From Arcobacter acticola (GTDB lineage Bacteria; Campylobacterota; Campylobacteria; Campylobacterales; Arcobacteraceae), in assembly GCF_013177675.1 (NCBI RefSeq), contig NZ_CP042652.1:1984001-2048000 (forward strand): a stretch of DNA of 64,000 bases, written 5' to 3'. The notes under the pieces are model-generated. The model was not told where the DNA came from, did no database searches, and was given only the letters and a program-made list of their open reading frames with translations. Shown in pieces: positions 49,389 to 57,664 of the stretch. Every line of letters begins with the position of its first letter. The first letter of the stretch is position 1. A program made the translations under genes and the position numbers.

Positions 49389-49857
49389 CTAATATTGATA
49401 AATATGATATTTGGAATTCTCTTTTGCTTTTTTTTCTTCTAATTTTTTATAAACTTGTAAAGCTCTTTGTTTTAAATCTTCATTTATTTCTTTTGTATTA
49501 TACTCTTTGATTAAAACATCTAAAACCAAAATATAAACTATACAATTAAGCTTTAAAGAGTCTTCATTTCTCATTAATTTATCTAAATCAACTGCATAAA
49601 CAGCCTCTGAAAATGTAAAGAATAATCTTTGTTTAATATTTTCAAGTCTATATGAATAACCCAAGATTGTTAAAAAATTTTCTTCAAATTCTTCATGAAA
49701 ATTTAAATCTTCCAAATCTTTAGCAAACTTAGATATTTGCTCCTTATGTTTTGTAGCAATTTCTTCTGATTCTATTACTTTATTTTTATAGTAATAAATA
49801 AAATCACAAATTTCTTTAATTAGTTCTATAACTGATCCTTTTTCACAATTTTTGCAT
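49389..49857 (-). CDS. Unknown protein, start uncertain
   Basis: The last 108 codons follow TTG 49715, but the frame stays open and protein-like upstream (ELIKEICDFIYYYKNK, EIATKHKEQISKFAKD) without any ATG, GTG or TTG. Two explanations fit: an ATA start at 49827 after AAAAAGGA with 6 bases spacing, or ATG 49857 with one base too many in an A5 run (with A4 it reads MQNCEKGSV in frame). Soluble and helical, family not recognised. Convergent with the sensor gene at 47459. Confidence 0.6.
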
Positions 49858-49910
49858 AGTTCGTATTATATAATGTAAATGTAAAAAATCAACATATTAT
49901 AGGAATCATT

Positions 49911-50717
49911 ATGAAAAAATCAATTATAGTATCAACATTAATTTTATCTTCAAGTTTAACATTTGCTTTTGACTTAAGTGCAATTGCAAAAAATGTAGTA
50001 GAAAATGTAACGAAAGAGCAAACAACAACGCAAGAAACAAGCACATCAAATCTTAGTGATACAACAGTTTCAAATGGACTAAAAGAAGCTTTAAAAACAG
50101 GTGTTAATTACGCAGTTACTCAATTAGGAAGCAACAATGGATATTTAAATAATACAGCTGTTAAAATACCATTACCAGATAATTTAGCAAAAGCAGAAAC
50201 ACTAATAAGAAGTATTGGTGGAGATAAAATGGCAGATAATTTAATAAACTCAATGAACACAGCAGCATCAAAAGCCGCTCCAAAAACAGCAGAAGTATTC
50301 GTAGAGGCAATAGATAAAATGACGCTAACAGATGCACAAGCTATTTTGTCAGGGGGAAATGATGCAGCTACAAACTACTTCAAAGCAAATACAAGTGATT
50401 CATTAAAAAAATTAATCACTCCTATTATTCAAGAAACTATGAAAGAAAATCAAGTTGCATCTTATTATGATACGGCAAATAATTTATATAAATCAAATGT
50501 AAAAGGTTTAGTTGATAATAGTGGAGTTATGGGACTTGCTAAAAATTTTGGAGTTGACTCTTTTATTCCTGGAAGTTCAGATGAAAGCTTGGATGAGTAT
50601 ATTACTACAAAAGCAATTGATGGATTATTTACAATGATTGGTCAAAAAGAAGCAGCAATTCGAGCGAATCCACTTGAACAAACTTCTTCAATACTCAAAG
50701 AAGTATTTGGGAAATAG
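49911..50717 (+). CDS. DUF4197 family exported protein
   Basis: 268 aa. Signal peptide (MKKSIIVSTLILSSSLTFAF), then the DUF4197 pattern: VSNGLKEALKTGVNYAVTQLGSNNGYLNN, VKIPLPDNLAKAETLIRSIGG and DEYITTKAIDGLFTMIGQKEAAIRANP. Periplasmic, function unknown. ATG start with TAGGAATC upstream. Ends in a hairpin shared with the convergent gene. Confidence 0.9.
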   Translation: MKKSIIVSTLILSSSLTFAFDLSAIAKNVVENVTKEQTTTQETSTSNLSDTTVSNGLKEALKTGVNYAVTQLGSNNGYLNNTAVKIPLPDNLAKAETLIRSIGGDKMADNLINSMNTAASKAAPKTAEVFVEAIDKMTLTDAQAILSGGNDAATNYFKANTSDSLKKLITPIIQETMKENQVASYYDTANNLYKSNVKGLVDNSGVMGLAKNFGVDSFIPGSSDESLDEYITTKAIDGLFTMIGQKEAAIRANPLEQTSSILKEVFGK

Positions 50718-50736
50718 ACTAAGATTTTTCTTAGTC
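50717..50736. terminator. Hairpin between convergent genes
   Basis: Stem GACTAAGA / TCTTAGTC with loop TTTT directly after the DUF4197 stop; it also covers the stop of the 50731 gene. Symmetric, so it can end both transcripts, though without a clear T run. Confidence 0.6.
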
Positions 50737-51315
50737 ACCCCCACTTGTAGTTCTAAAATATCCTTGAATAGCATTGTTTTTTACTACACTTGTATTTAAA
50801 GTTAAGTTTAATTTCTTATTTCTTTCAAATTCATATTTATAATTTTTATCAAAGTTTTTTAATAAACCTTCATATAAATCACCTTTTAAATCAACTATAA
50901 AAATTTCTTTGTTTATTTCATAAATATAAATCAAGTTTAATATATAAGTGTTATCAATTCTATATACCATTAATTCATAGTGCTTAAACTCTTTTTTTTC
51001 TATTAAATCCATTGATTTAGCTCTTATATCACGCTTTAGCAAACCTATAAAAAAAGAAAATGCTTGCCCATTCCAAGAAACATCAGCATCAGTATGAATA
51101 TACTCAATATAAAGGTTATTTGCAGTTAGGGTGAAAGCCTCTAAAACATAAGGATCATGTCTTGTTTTTGTTTCAATATTTGATATGGAAAATAGATAAA
51201 AATTGTCAGAATCTATTTTGAATTTTAATTGATTTTCTTCTAAGGTAAAATAGGGTCTTGATAGCTTTGTAATTGTTTTAAAAAATGATTTAAAAGCATT
51301 TGTGATCATACCCAT
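50731..51315 (-). CDS. Unknown protein, 194 aa
   Basis: No family recognised. Soluble, mixed alpha/beta composition, no signal peptide. Contains NAFKSFFKTITKLSRPYFTL at the N-terminus and ends QGYFRTTSGGD. Start ATG 51315; ATG two codons in is an alternative. Divergent from the 51445 gene. Confidence 0.72.
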   Translation of the reverse strand: MGMITNAFKSFFKTITKLSRPYFTLEENQLKFKIDSDNFYLFSISNIETKTRHDPYVLEAFTLTANNLYIEYIHTDADVSWNGQAFSFFIGLLKRDIRAKSMDLIEKKEFKHYELMVYRIDNTYILNLIYIYEINKEIFIVDLKGDLYEGLLKNFDKNYKYEFERNKKLNLTLNTSVVKNNAIQGYFRTTSGGD

Positions 51316-51444
51316 ATTGAAGCCTTTTATTTAATCTTAAGAATTGTACTTTAACATATTTAAATCATTTATACAAGTATTTTGTAATAATTTTATTAAA
51401 TCTTTTTTTTAGATATAATCAATTTAATAATAATTAGGAAATAT

Positions 51445-51915
51445 ATGAATATAGAAAATTACTTTGAAAAAAATGAGATTATAAAAAATCTTGGGAAATA
51501 TGAACTTTTTTACCAGGTTACTTTGGGAAATCTAATCAGTCTAACTAATGCAAAAGATATGAATTATGAAATAGAATTCCAACTAGCTCTTGGATCTATT
51601 TATGAACTACTAAAAGACTTAAGAAGCCTAGAAGATGAAAGTATATCATTTGAAGAAGAACTAAAAAAACAAGCCGCAATGGATGCTGTTCAAAACTTTG
51701 CAAATGAAAATCTAGAACTATTAAAAAATGGTGAAATAAAAATAGAAAAAATAGTAAATCACATAAATGATGGAATATTTTTTAATGAAGCCATGGAAGT
51801 TGTCTGCAATGAGAATCTAGAACATCAAATTGAAAAATGGGAACAAATAATTACATCTGATTTAGCAAAAGCAATATTAGAAAGTATTCAAGAATTAGAA
51901 AAAAATGAAAACTAA
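51445..51915 (+). CDS. Unknown acidic protein, 156 aa
   Basis: Not recognised. Very acidic and helical (EIEFQLALGSIYELLKDLRS, KIEKIVNHINDGIFFNEAME). ATG start after AGGAAATAT. Ends in a 13-bp bidirectional hairpin. Confidence 0.72.
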   Translation: MNIENYFEKNEIIKNLGKYELFYQVTLGNLISLTNAKDMNYEIEFQLALGSIYELLKDLRSLEDESISFEEELKKQAAMDAVQNFANENLELLKNGEIKIEKIVNHINDGIFFNEAMEVVCNENLEHQIEKWEQIITSDLAKAILESIQELEKNEN

Positions 51916-51937
51916 AATTCCTAAGAATTTTAGTTTT
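51908..51937. terminator. Bidirectional terminator
   Basis: Stem AAAACTAAAATTC / GAATTTTAGTTTT with loop CTAA, ending in TTTT on both strands. Separates the 51445 gene from the convergent efflux operon. Confidence 0.75.
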
Positions 51938-53054
51938 GTGAATCTAAACTTCTTTTAAAAAGAGCCAAAGTTGAAACAAAAAACACTACTCCAATAATAA
52001 AAATAATTAACATCTTTTCCCAAATAATACTAAGACCTGCTCCTTTAAATAAAATTGCTTGAGATAAGTCCACAAAATGACTTGTAGGCATTAGTTTCAT
52101 AAGCTCTTGTAAAATCATAGGCATACTTTCATAGGGGGTAATACTTCCAGAAAGTAGCATTAAAGGCAAAATAGCTAAAATAAATATCATTCCTAATTGT
52201 GGCATATTTTTAACAATTGTTCCCATAAATACTCCCATAGATGTAGTTGCAAATAAAACTAAAAAAGTACACAATAAATACAAAGGAACAGAACCACTCA
52301 AAGGTATTTTCAAAATAAGCTCAATAACAACCAATAAACTAAAAGATACACAAACTAAAACCACTAAACAAGTAGAAAGTATTTTTGAAAGCATAATTTC
52401 GAAAGCTCGTAAAGGCATTACCATAAGATGTTCAATTGTTCCATGTTCCCTCTCTCTTACAAGAGCAGCACCTGAAAGTAAAATAGAAATCATTACAATA
52501 TTATTTATAATTTCATTTATACTACCAAACCACATACTAGTAAGATTTGGATTATATTTATATCTACTTACAATTTTTGGATTAACTGAATTATCATATG
52601 TTCCTTTTAAAAAAGTTTGAACTTCTTGAGTTATTATATTTTGAATATATCCTGAACCAATTCCTGCTTGTGTCATTCTTGTAGCATCTATATTTGCCAA
52701 AATATCAGGAGATTTTCCTCCTAGTACATCTTTTTCAAAATCTGCTGGTATTAAGATAATAAAAGTGTAATATCCTGAATCTAAATTAGCATTAACATCA
52801 TTATAAGAAATCATAACAGGAGTATTAAATCTAGGCTTCATAAAGGAATCTATGATTCTAGTAGAAAGAGTTGATTTATCACTATCTACAAAAGCAATAG
52901 AGGCATTACGAAGTTCTGTAGAGGTTTGAGTTCCTCCTATATAAATTGCAAAGGAAAAAGAGTAAATTACCAATAAAACCATAACCTTGTCATAGAAAAG
53001 TGTTTTTAACTCTTTTATACTTAAATTATATATATTTAAAAAAGTTCTCATCAT
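51930..53054 (-). CDS. ABC-2 type exporter permease
   Basis: 374 aa. One N-terminal membrane helix, a large extracytoplasmic region (about 45-175) and five C-terminal helices with REREHGTIEHLMVMPLRAFEI, the ABC-2 signature (as in YhhJ). Works with the fused ATPase-permease upstream; its ATG overlaps that gene's stop by one base. Last gene of the TetR efflux operon. Confidence 0.9.
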   Translation of the reverse strand: MMRTFLNIYNLSIKELKTLFYDKVMVLLVIYSFSFAIYIGGTQTSTELRNASIAFVDSDKSTLSTRIIDSFMKPRFNTPVMISYNDVNANLDSGYYTFIILIPADFEKDVLGGKSPDILANIDATRMTQAGIGSGYIQNIITQEVQTFLKGTYDNSVNPKIVSRYKYNPNLTSMWFGSINEIINNIVMISILLSGAALVREREHGTIEHLMVMPLRAFEIMLSKILSTCLVVLVCVSFSLLVVIELILKIPLSGSVPLYLLCTFLVLFATTSMGVFMGTIVKNMPQLGMIFILAILPLMLLSGSITPYESMPMILQELMKLMPTSHFVDLSQAILFKGAGLSIIWEKMLIIFIIGVVFFVSTLALFKRSLDSQN

Positions 53055-55783
53055 TATTTTTCCTGTTTTTTTAAAACAAATAAACTTAACATTATAATCA
53101 CAACAGTAGAAATACTTAAAGCAAAAAACTCAAGATGTAAATCAGAAAAAGAAACATTTTTACTAAATAATCCTCTACTTATATTTATAAAATATGTTAC
53201 AGGAAAAGCTTCACCTATTAGTCTTCCTATTCCTTCTAAGGAACTAACAGGATCTTTTAATCCTGCAAATTGAACTGTTGGTAAAAGTGTAAAAATTGCG
53301 GTTCCAGCAAGGGCTGCTATTTGTGTTTTTGCAAAAGATGACATTAGAAGTCCAATTCCAGTTGTACAAATAATATAGAGTAAAGCTGCAAAACTTAAAG
53401 TAAAAAAACTTCCTTTTAAAGGAACATCAAATATAAATACTGCAAAAAATACAAGAATAAAAAAACTAATCATACTAACAAATACATAAGGCAATTGTTT
53501 CCCTAATAAAAACTCCAATTTAGTAACAGGTGTTGCATAAAAATTTGTAATTGAACCTAACTCTTTTTCTCTCACAACACTAAGCGCCATCAAAATTGCA
53601 GGTATAAAAATCAAAAGCATAGGAATAACAGCAGGAACAATAGAATAAATACTTTTAAAATCCTGGTTATATCTATATCTTAAAAGAATATTTACATCTG
53701 AGATTATATTCATTCCAAAATTTTCTTTATAAAATCTTTTTATATAATTATAATGCAAGCCTTGAACATATCCATGAATTGTCTCTGCTCGAAAAGGAAA
53801 AGTACCATCTATCCAAACAGCTATTTCTTCAGAATAACCTTTAGTAAGATTCTTACCAAAATCAGGAGGAATAACAAATGCAAGACTTATCTCGCCTTTT
53901 TTCATTCTTTCATCTAATTGCGCAAAAGAGTCCAAAGATTCTTTTTCTAAAAAATAACGCGAGCCTGCAATATTTTCTATATAACTTTGACTTAAAGGAG
54001 TTTTATCTTGATCTAAAACTGCAAATTTTAAATCTTCAACATCTAAGCTTATTCCATATCCAATAACAAACATTAAAATAACAGTTCCAAGTAGTGCAAA
54101 AGTAAGTCTTACTTTATCTCTAAATAGTTCTAATGATTCACGATAGCTATATCCAATAACTCTTAGAAGAGAAAAAAAGCTATTGTTTTTACTTTTCTGT
54201 ACACTTGTATTAAAACTTAGTTCTTCAGTTTTTTCTTCATTTGCAGTTTTTCCTACAGCTTCTTCTAGATATGAGATAAAAGCCTCTTCTAATGTATCTT
54301 TATTTTTTAAAGATATAAGCTCTTTGGGAGTATTTGTAATTAAAACTTTTCCTTGGTGCATCAAAGAAATTCTATCGCATCTTGCACCTTCATTCATAAA
54401 GTGAGTAGAAATAAAAATAGTTACATTGTCATTTCTTGATAAATCAATTAAAAGTTCCCAAAAATTATCTCTAGAAATTGGATCAACACCTGAAGTTGGT
54501 TCATCTAAAATAAGCATTTTAGGTTTGTGAATAACAGCTGTTGCCAAAGAAAGTCTTTGTTTTATACCCAAAGGTAAATCTATTGCTAAATTGTCTTTAT
54601 AATCTTTTAAATCGAATTTTTCTAAAAGATATTCTATTCTTTCTTCTCTATCTTCTTTTATATGAAAAAGCTTTGCATGTAATTCTAAGTTTTCTAAAAT
54701 AGTTAATTCATTGTATAGGGAAAAAGCTTGGGTCATATATCCTACTTTTTCTTTCATCTGCAAAGAATTATCTTTTACTTCTTCTCCAAAAAGTTTAGCT
54801 TTTCCACTTGTAGGGGTTAGTAGTCCTGTTAGCATTTTCATTGTTGTAGTTTTTCCACAACCATTTGAGCCTAAGAAACCAAAAATTTCACCTTGTTTTA
54901 TTTTTAGATTTACATTATTAACTGCAATAAAATCACCAAATTGCATAATTAGGTTTTCAGCCTCAATTGCATAATCATCTTTATAATCATTTTTTACAGG
55001 AACTACAAGTTTTTTATGCCCTACTCTTTTTTCTTGGGGTAAAAGTTGGATAAAAGCATCATCAATATTATCGCATTTTGTTTTTCCTAAAAGCTCTTTT
55101 AACGTTCCTTCTAAAAGAATTTTCCCATCATCCATGGCAATAATAGTGTCAAAGCTAGCAGCCTCTTCCATATAAGCTGTTGCTATTAAAACACTCATAT
55201 TTTCATTTTTTTCTTTTATACTAGATATTAGTTTCCAAAATTCTCTTCTTGATAAAGGATCAATACCTGTAGTTGGTTCATCTAAAATCAAAAGATCAGG
55301 ATCATGAATCAAAGCACAACAAAGTCCTAGTTTTTGTTTCATTCCTCCTGAAAGTTTCCCTGCTGGTCTATCTTTGAATTGAAGTAAACCTGTACTTTTT
55401 AATAGTTGAAGAATTCTTTCATTTCTTTCTTTTTTTTCTTGTCCAAAGAGTCTTGCAAAAAATTCTATATTTTCATAAACACTTAAAGTCATATATAGGT
55501 TCTTCCCTAAACCTTGTGGCATATATGCAATTCTTGTACAGATATGTTTTCTGTAGTTTTTATCTTTTATTTTATCACCTAAAACTTCTACCTCTCCTAT
55601 TTGAATTATCTTCACACCTGAAATTATAGAAAGAAGTGTTGATTTTCCTACTCCATCAGGTCCAATGAATCCTATCATTTTACCTGCTGGAATATCTAAA
55701 GTAATATTTTCAAGTGCTATAATATTTCCATATTTATGGGAAAGGTTATTTATTCTAGCAACAAAATCACTCATTTTATTCAC
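53054..55783 (-). CDS. Fused double-ATPase / ABC-2 permease exporter
   Basis: 909 aa. Two ABC ATPase domains in tandem: first Walker A GPDGVGKST (about 41-49), signature LSGGMKQKLGL, Walker B LLILDEPTTG; second Walker A GSNGCGKTTT (about 306), LPLGIKQRLSL, MLILDEPTSG. An ABC-2 membrane domain follows (about 540-909) with the REKELGSITNFYATPVTKLE motif. This is the RbbA/YhiH architecture. Couples ATP hydrolysis to drug or substrate export with the HlyD adaptor and the second permease. Overlaps the HlyD gene by 8 bases. Confidence 0.92.
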   Translation of the reverse strand: MNKMSDFVARINNLSHKYGNIIALENITLDIPAGKMIGFIGPDGVGKSTLLSIISGVKIIQIGEVEVLGDKIKDKNYRKHICTRIAYMPQGLGKNLYMTLSVYENIEFFARLFGQEKKERNERILQLLKSTGLLQFKDRPAGKLSGGMKQKLGLCCALIHDPDLLILDEPTTGIDPLSRREFWKLISSIKEKNENMSVLIATAYMEEAASFDTIIAMDDGKILLEGTLKELLGKTKCDNIDDAFIQLLPQEKRVGHKKLVVPVKNDYKDDYAIEAENLIMQFGDFIAVNNVNLKIKQGEIFGFLGSNGCGKTTTMKMLTGLLTPTSGKAKLFGEEVKDNSLQMKEKVGYMTQAFSLYNELTILENLELHAKLFHIKEDREERIEYLLEKFDLKDYKDNLAIDLPLGIKQRLSLATAVIHKPKMLILDEPTSGVDPISRDNFWELLIDLSRNDNVTIFISTHFMNEGARCDRISLMHQGKVLITNTPKELISLKNKDTLEEAFISYLEEAVGKTANEEKTEELSFNTSVQKSKNNSFFSLLRVIGYSYRESLELFRDKVRLTFALLGTVILMFVIGYGISLDVEDLKFAVLDQDKTPLSQSYIENIAGSRYFLEKESLDSFAQLDERMKKGEISLAFVIPPDFGKNLTKGYSEEIAVWIDGTFPFRAETIHGYVQGLHYNYIKRFYKENFGMNIISDVNILLRYRYNQDFKSIYSIVPAVIPMLLIFIPAILMALSVVREKELGSITNFYATPVTKLEFLLGKQLPYVFVSMISFFILVFFAVFIFDVPLKGSFFTLSFAALLYIICTTGIGLLMSSFAKTQIAALAGTAIFTLLPTVQFAGLKDPVSSLEGIGRLIGEAFPVTYFINISRGLFSKNVSFSDLHLEFFALSISTVVIIMLSLFVLKKQEK

Positions 55784-56762
55784 TTAATCTTTTTGGTAAA
55801 GTACTTAAAGATTCTGGCCAAGGCGTATTTTTATCATATTTAATATATGCAATTCCTGGCAGTCCGGTTTTTATTTCTTTAAAATATTTTTCTAAAACTG
55901 TTGCATCAATTCTAACTTTTACTCTAAACATCAGTTTTTCTCTTTCTGCTTGTGTTTCTATCTCTTTTGGAGTAAATTGAGCTAAGGGTGAAACAAAAGT
56001 TACATGAGCTGGTATTGTTACATTTGGAACAGCATCTAATACAATCCTAGCTTCTGAATCAATATTTACAAGTCCTGCTTGGGAAGTTGGAAGAAAAATA
56101 TTCATATAGGTATTCATTAAATCAAGAACAACTAAAACCTTCCCACCACTTGCAACTACTTCACCATTTTGAGCAATTTTATATAAAACTCTTCCTTTTA
56201 TAGGTGAATAAAGTTTTGAATCTTCTATATTTACTTTTATAGTTTCCATTTGAGCAATTGCTGCATTTATTGTAGCATCAGCACTTATTACTTGACTTTT
56301 AGCAGCACTTAAAGCAGCTTTTGCGCTTTGTAGTTCTGCCTCATTTTTTTGATATTCAGCAAGAGGGATACTTTTACTTTTATATAAAGAATTTGCTCTA
56401 TCATAATTTTTTTTCACTAAGTTTAATGCACTTTCTTTTTCTTGAACGATTGCTAAAGTATAGTTTTTATTTTCAATTGCTTGTTGTTTATAAGCTGTAA
56501 CTTCTTGCAATTTTGCATTTAATTCTTTTATATCAAGAGAAGCTAAAAGTTCATCTTTTTGTATTAAAGAGCCTTCATCTACACTAATGTTTAGTAATCT
56601 TCCTGCTAATTTTGATGAAATATCAACTTGAGTAGTTTCAATTCTACCATTTCCAACAGCAAATCCTTCAGGGACTTTTGATTGTTTATTTGCAATCACA
56701 TAAAAATAAACAGCTGCAGAAACTGCAAGCAAAAAAAGTAAAACTATTATTCTTTTCAACAT
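55776..56762 (-). CDS. HlyD-family periplasmic adaptor
   Basis: 328 aa. N-terminal membrane anchor (IIVLLFLLAVSAAVYFYVI), a lipoyl-like domain halves around a coiled-coil hairpin (about 75-185), and a beta-barrel (SPIKGRVLYKIAQNGEVVASGGKVLVVLDL). YhiI/EmrA-like. Joins the inner-membrane ABC exporter to an outer-membrane channel, which is not encoded here. Confidence 0.92.
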   Translation of the reverse strand: MLKRIIVLLFLLAVSAAVYFYVIANKQSKVPEGFAVGNGRIETTQVDISSKLAGRLLNISVDEGSLIQKDELLASLDIKELNAKLQEVTAYKQQAIENKNYTLAIVQEKESALNLVKKNYDRANSLYKSKSIPLAEYQKNEAELQSAKAALSAAKSQVISADATINAAIAQMETIKVNIEDSKLYSPIKGRVLYKIAQNGEVVASGGKVLVVLDLMNTYMNIFLPTSQAGLVNIDSEARIVLDAVPNVTIPAHVTFVSPLAQFTPKEIETQAEREKLMFRVKVRIDATVLEKYFKEIKTGLPGIAYIKYDKNTPWPESLSTLPKRLSE

Positions 56763-56771
56763 TCTATTCTC

Positions 56772-57371
56772 CTAATTTTCACATAAAGCATCTAATAAAA
56801 TATTTGAAATAAATTCTTCAATATAATTTAATATTTTTTTATTATCTTTATCTAAATTTTTAATATTTTTTAATTCTAAAGGTGTTTTTTGCATTGAATA
56901 ATAAGTAAATATTGTTCCAAGAATCATGGCTTTTATTTGATAAAAATCAGTATTTTTGTATTTTTCTTTTAGATTCAATTGTAATACAATTTTTTTCATA
57001 CAAATAATGTCATTTTCAATATTATTTGAAATATTACTTTCAATACCTATATCAAAACCTGCCATTTCTCGAAGAGTTAAAGGAATTATATTAGGATTAT
57101 CACCCATAGTATTAATTAATGATTTAATATATTGTTTAAATTTTTCTTTAGGTTCTAAAGTACTATTAGCTATGGCTTCTCTCTCATCTTTATCTAATTG
57201 AATAAGAGAAAGTATAACCTCATTGTATAAACTTTTTTTGTCTTTAAAGTGATAATAAATAGTCGCTTTATTAATTTCTAGTTTTTTAGCAAGATTATTC
57301 ATACTCAAAGCACTATAACCCAAAATAGCAAATTCACTTGTTGCAATATCTAAAATATGTTCTTTTATCAT
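56772..57371 (-). CDS. TetR-family repressor
   Basis: 199 aa. N-terminal helix-turn-helix (NNLAKKLEINKATIYYHFKDKKSLYNEV, about 25-52) and a ligand-binding C-terminal domain. First gene of the efflux operon (10 bases before the HlyD gene). A 16-base palindrome lies 22 bases before its start, so it probably represses its own operon until an exported compound binds. Confidence 0.92.
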   Translation of the reverse strand: MIKEHILDIATSEFAILGYSALSMNNLAKKLEINKATIYYHFKDKKSLYNEVILSLIQLDKDEREAIANSTLEPKEKFKQYIKSLINTMGDNPNIIPLTLREMAGFDIGIESNISNNIENDIICMKKIVLQLNLKEKYKNTDFYQIKAMILGTIFTYYSMQKTPLELKNIKNLDKDNKKILNYIEEFISNILLDALCEN

Positions 57372-57392
57372 AAGATGCTCGATTCTTAGTAA

Positions 57393-57408
57393 CTAACCGT
57401 TCGGTTAG
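57393..57408. promoter_or_regulatory. TetR-type operator palindrome
   Basis: CTAACCG-TT-CGGTTAG, a perfect 7-bp inverted repeat with 2-base spacer, GC-richer than its surroundings. It sits directly after the -10 of the tetR promoter, where bound repressor would block transcription. Similar palindromes are usual TetR-family operators. Confidence 0.75.
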
Positions 57409-57478
57409 ATTAAGTATAAGATAATAAAGATTAAATGTAAATTAGATTAAGTATAAGATAATAAAGATTAAATGTAAA
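57405..57478. repeat. Exact 37-bp tandem duplication carrying a promoter
   Basis: Two identical 37-base units (57405-57441 and 57442-57478). Each unit holds, on the minus strand, TTTACA, a 17-base spacer and TATACT, a near-consensus sigma-70 promoter pointing to tetR. The operator half-site TTAG at the unit edge is also copied. Confidence 0.9.
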
Positions 57479-57543
57479 TAAGAATTATTAAAAAAGAAAG
57501 TAAGTTAAATGGAATAAATAAAAAACTAGCTCTCAAAATAATT

Positions 57544-57664
57544 AAAAGAGCTAGTTGTATAAAGATTCAAGGCGAAGTGAAATTTTTGAGATTGAACGTA
57601 CATTAGTACGTGATTGAACAAAAATTTTACTTCAACGCAGAAGATTTATGCAAATAGCTCTTTT
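57544..57664. repeat. Long imperfect palindrome at the end of htpG
   Basis: About 120 bases with matching arms: AAAAGAGCTAGTTGTATAAA on the left and, inverted, AAAAGAGCTATTTGCATAAA on the right (18 of 20), GAAGTGAAATTTTTG with GAAGTAAAATTTTTG further in (14 of 15), and a central ACGTAC-ATTA-GTACGT flanked by GATTGAAC direct repeats. The right edge touches the htpG stop. It can act as a transcription terminator and has the look of a REP-like or MITE-like unit. No other copy was seen in this window. Confidence 0.75.

Noticed and set aside
54183-54974. Plus-strand open frames inside the ABC exporter gene
   Set aside because: Antisense shadows without ribosome sites or family features.
57405-57478. 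CRISPR array
   Set aside because: Only two adjacent identical units without spacers; a tandem duplication. No cas genes were seen anywhere in the window.
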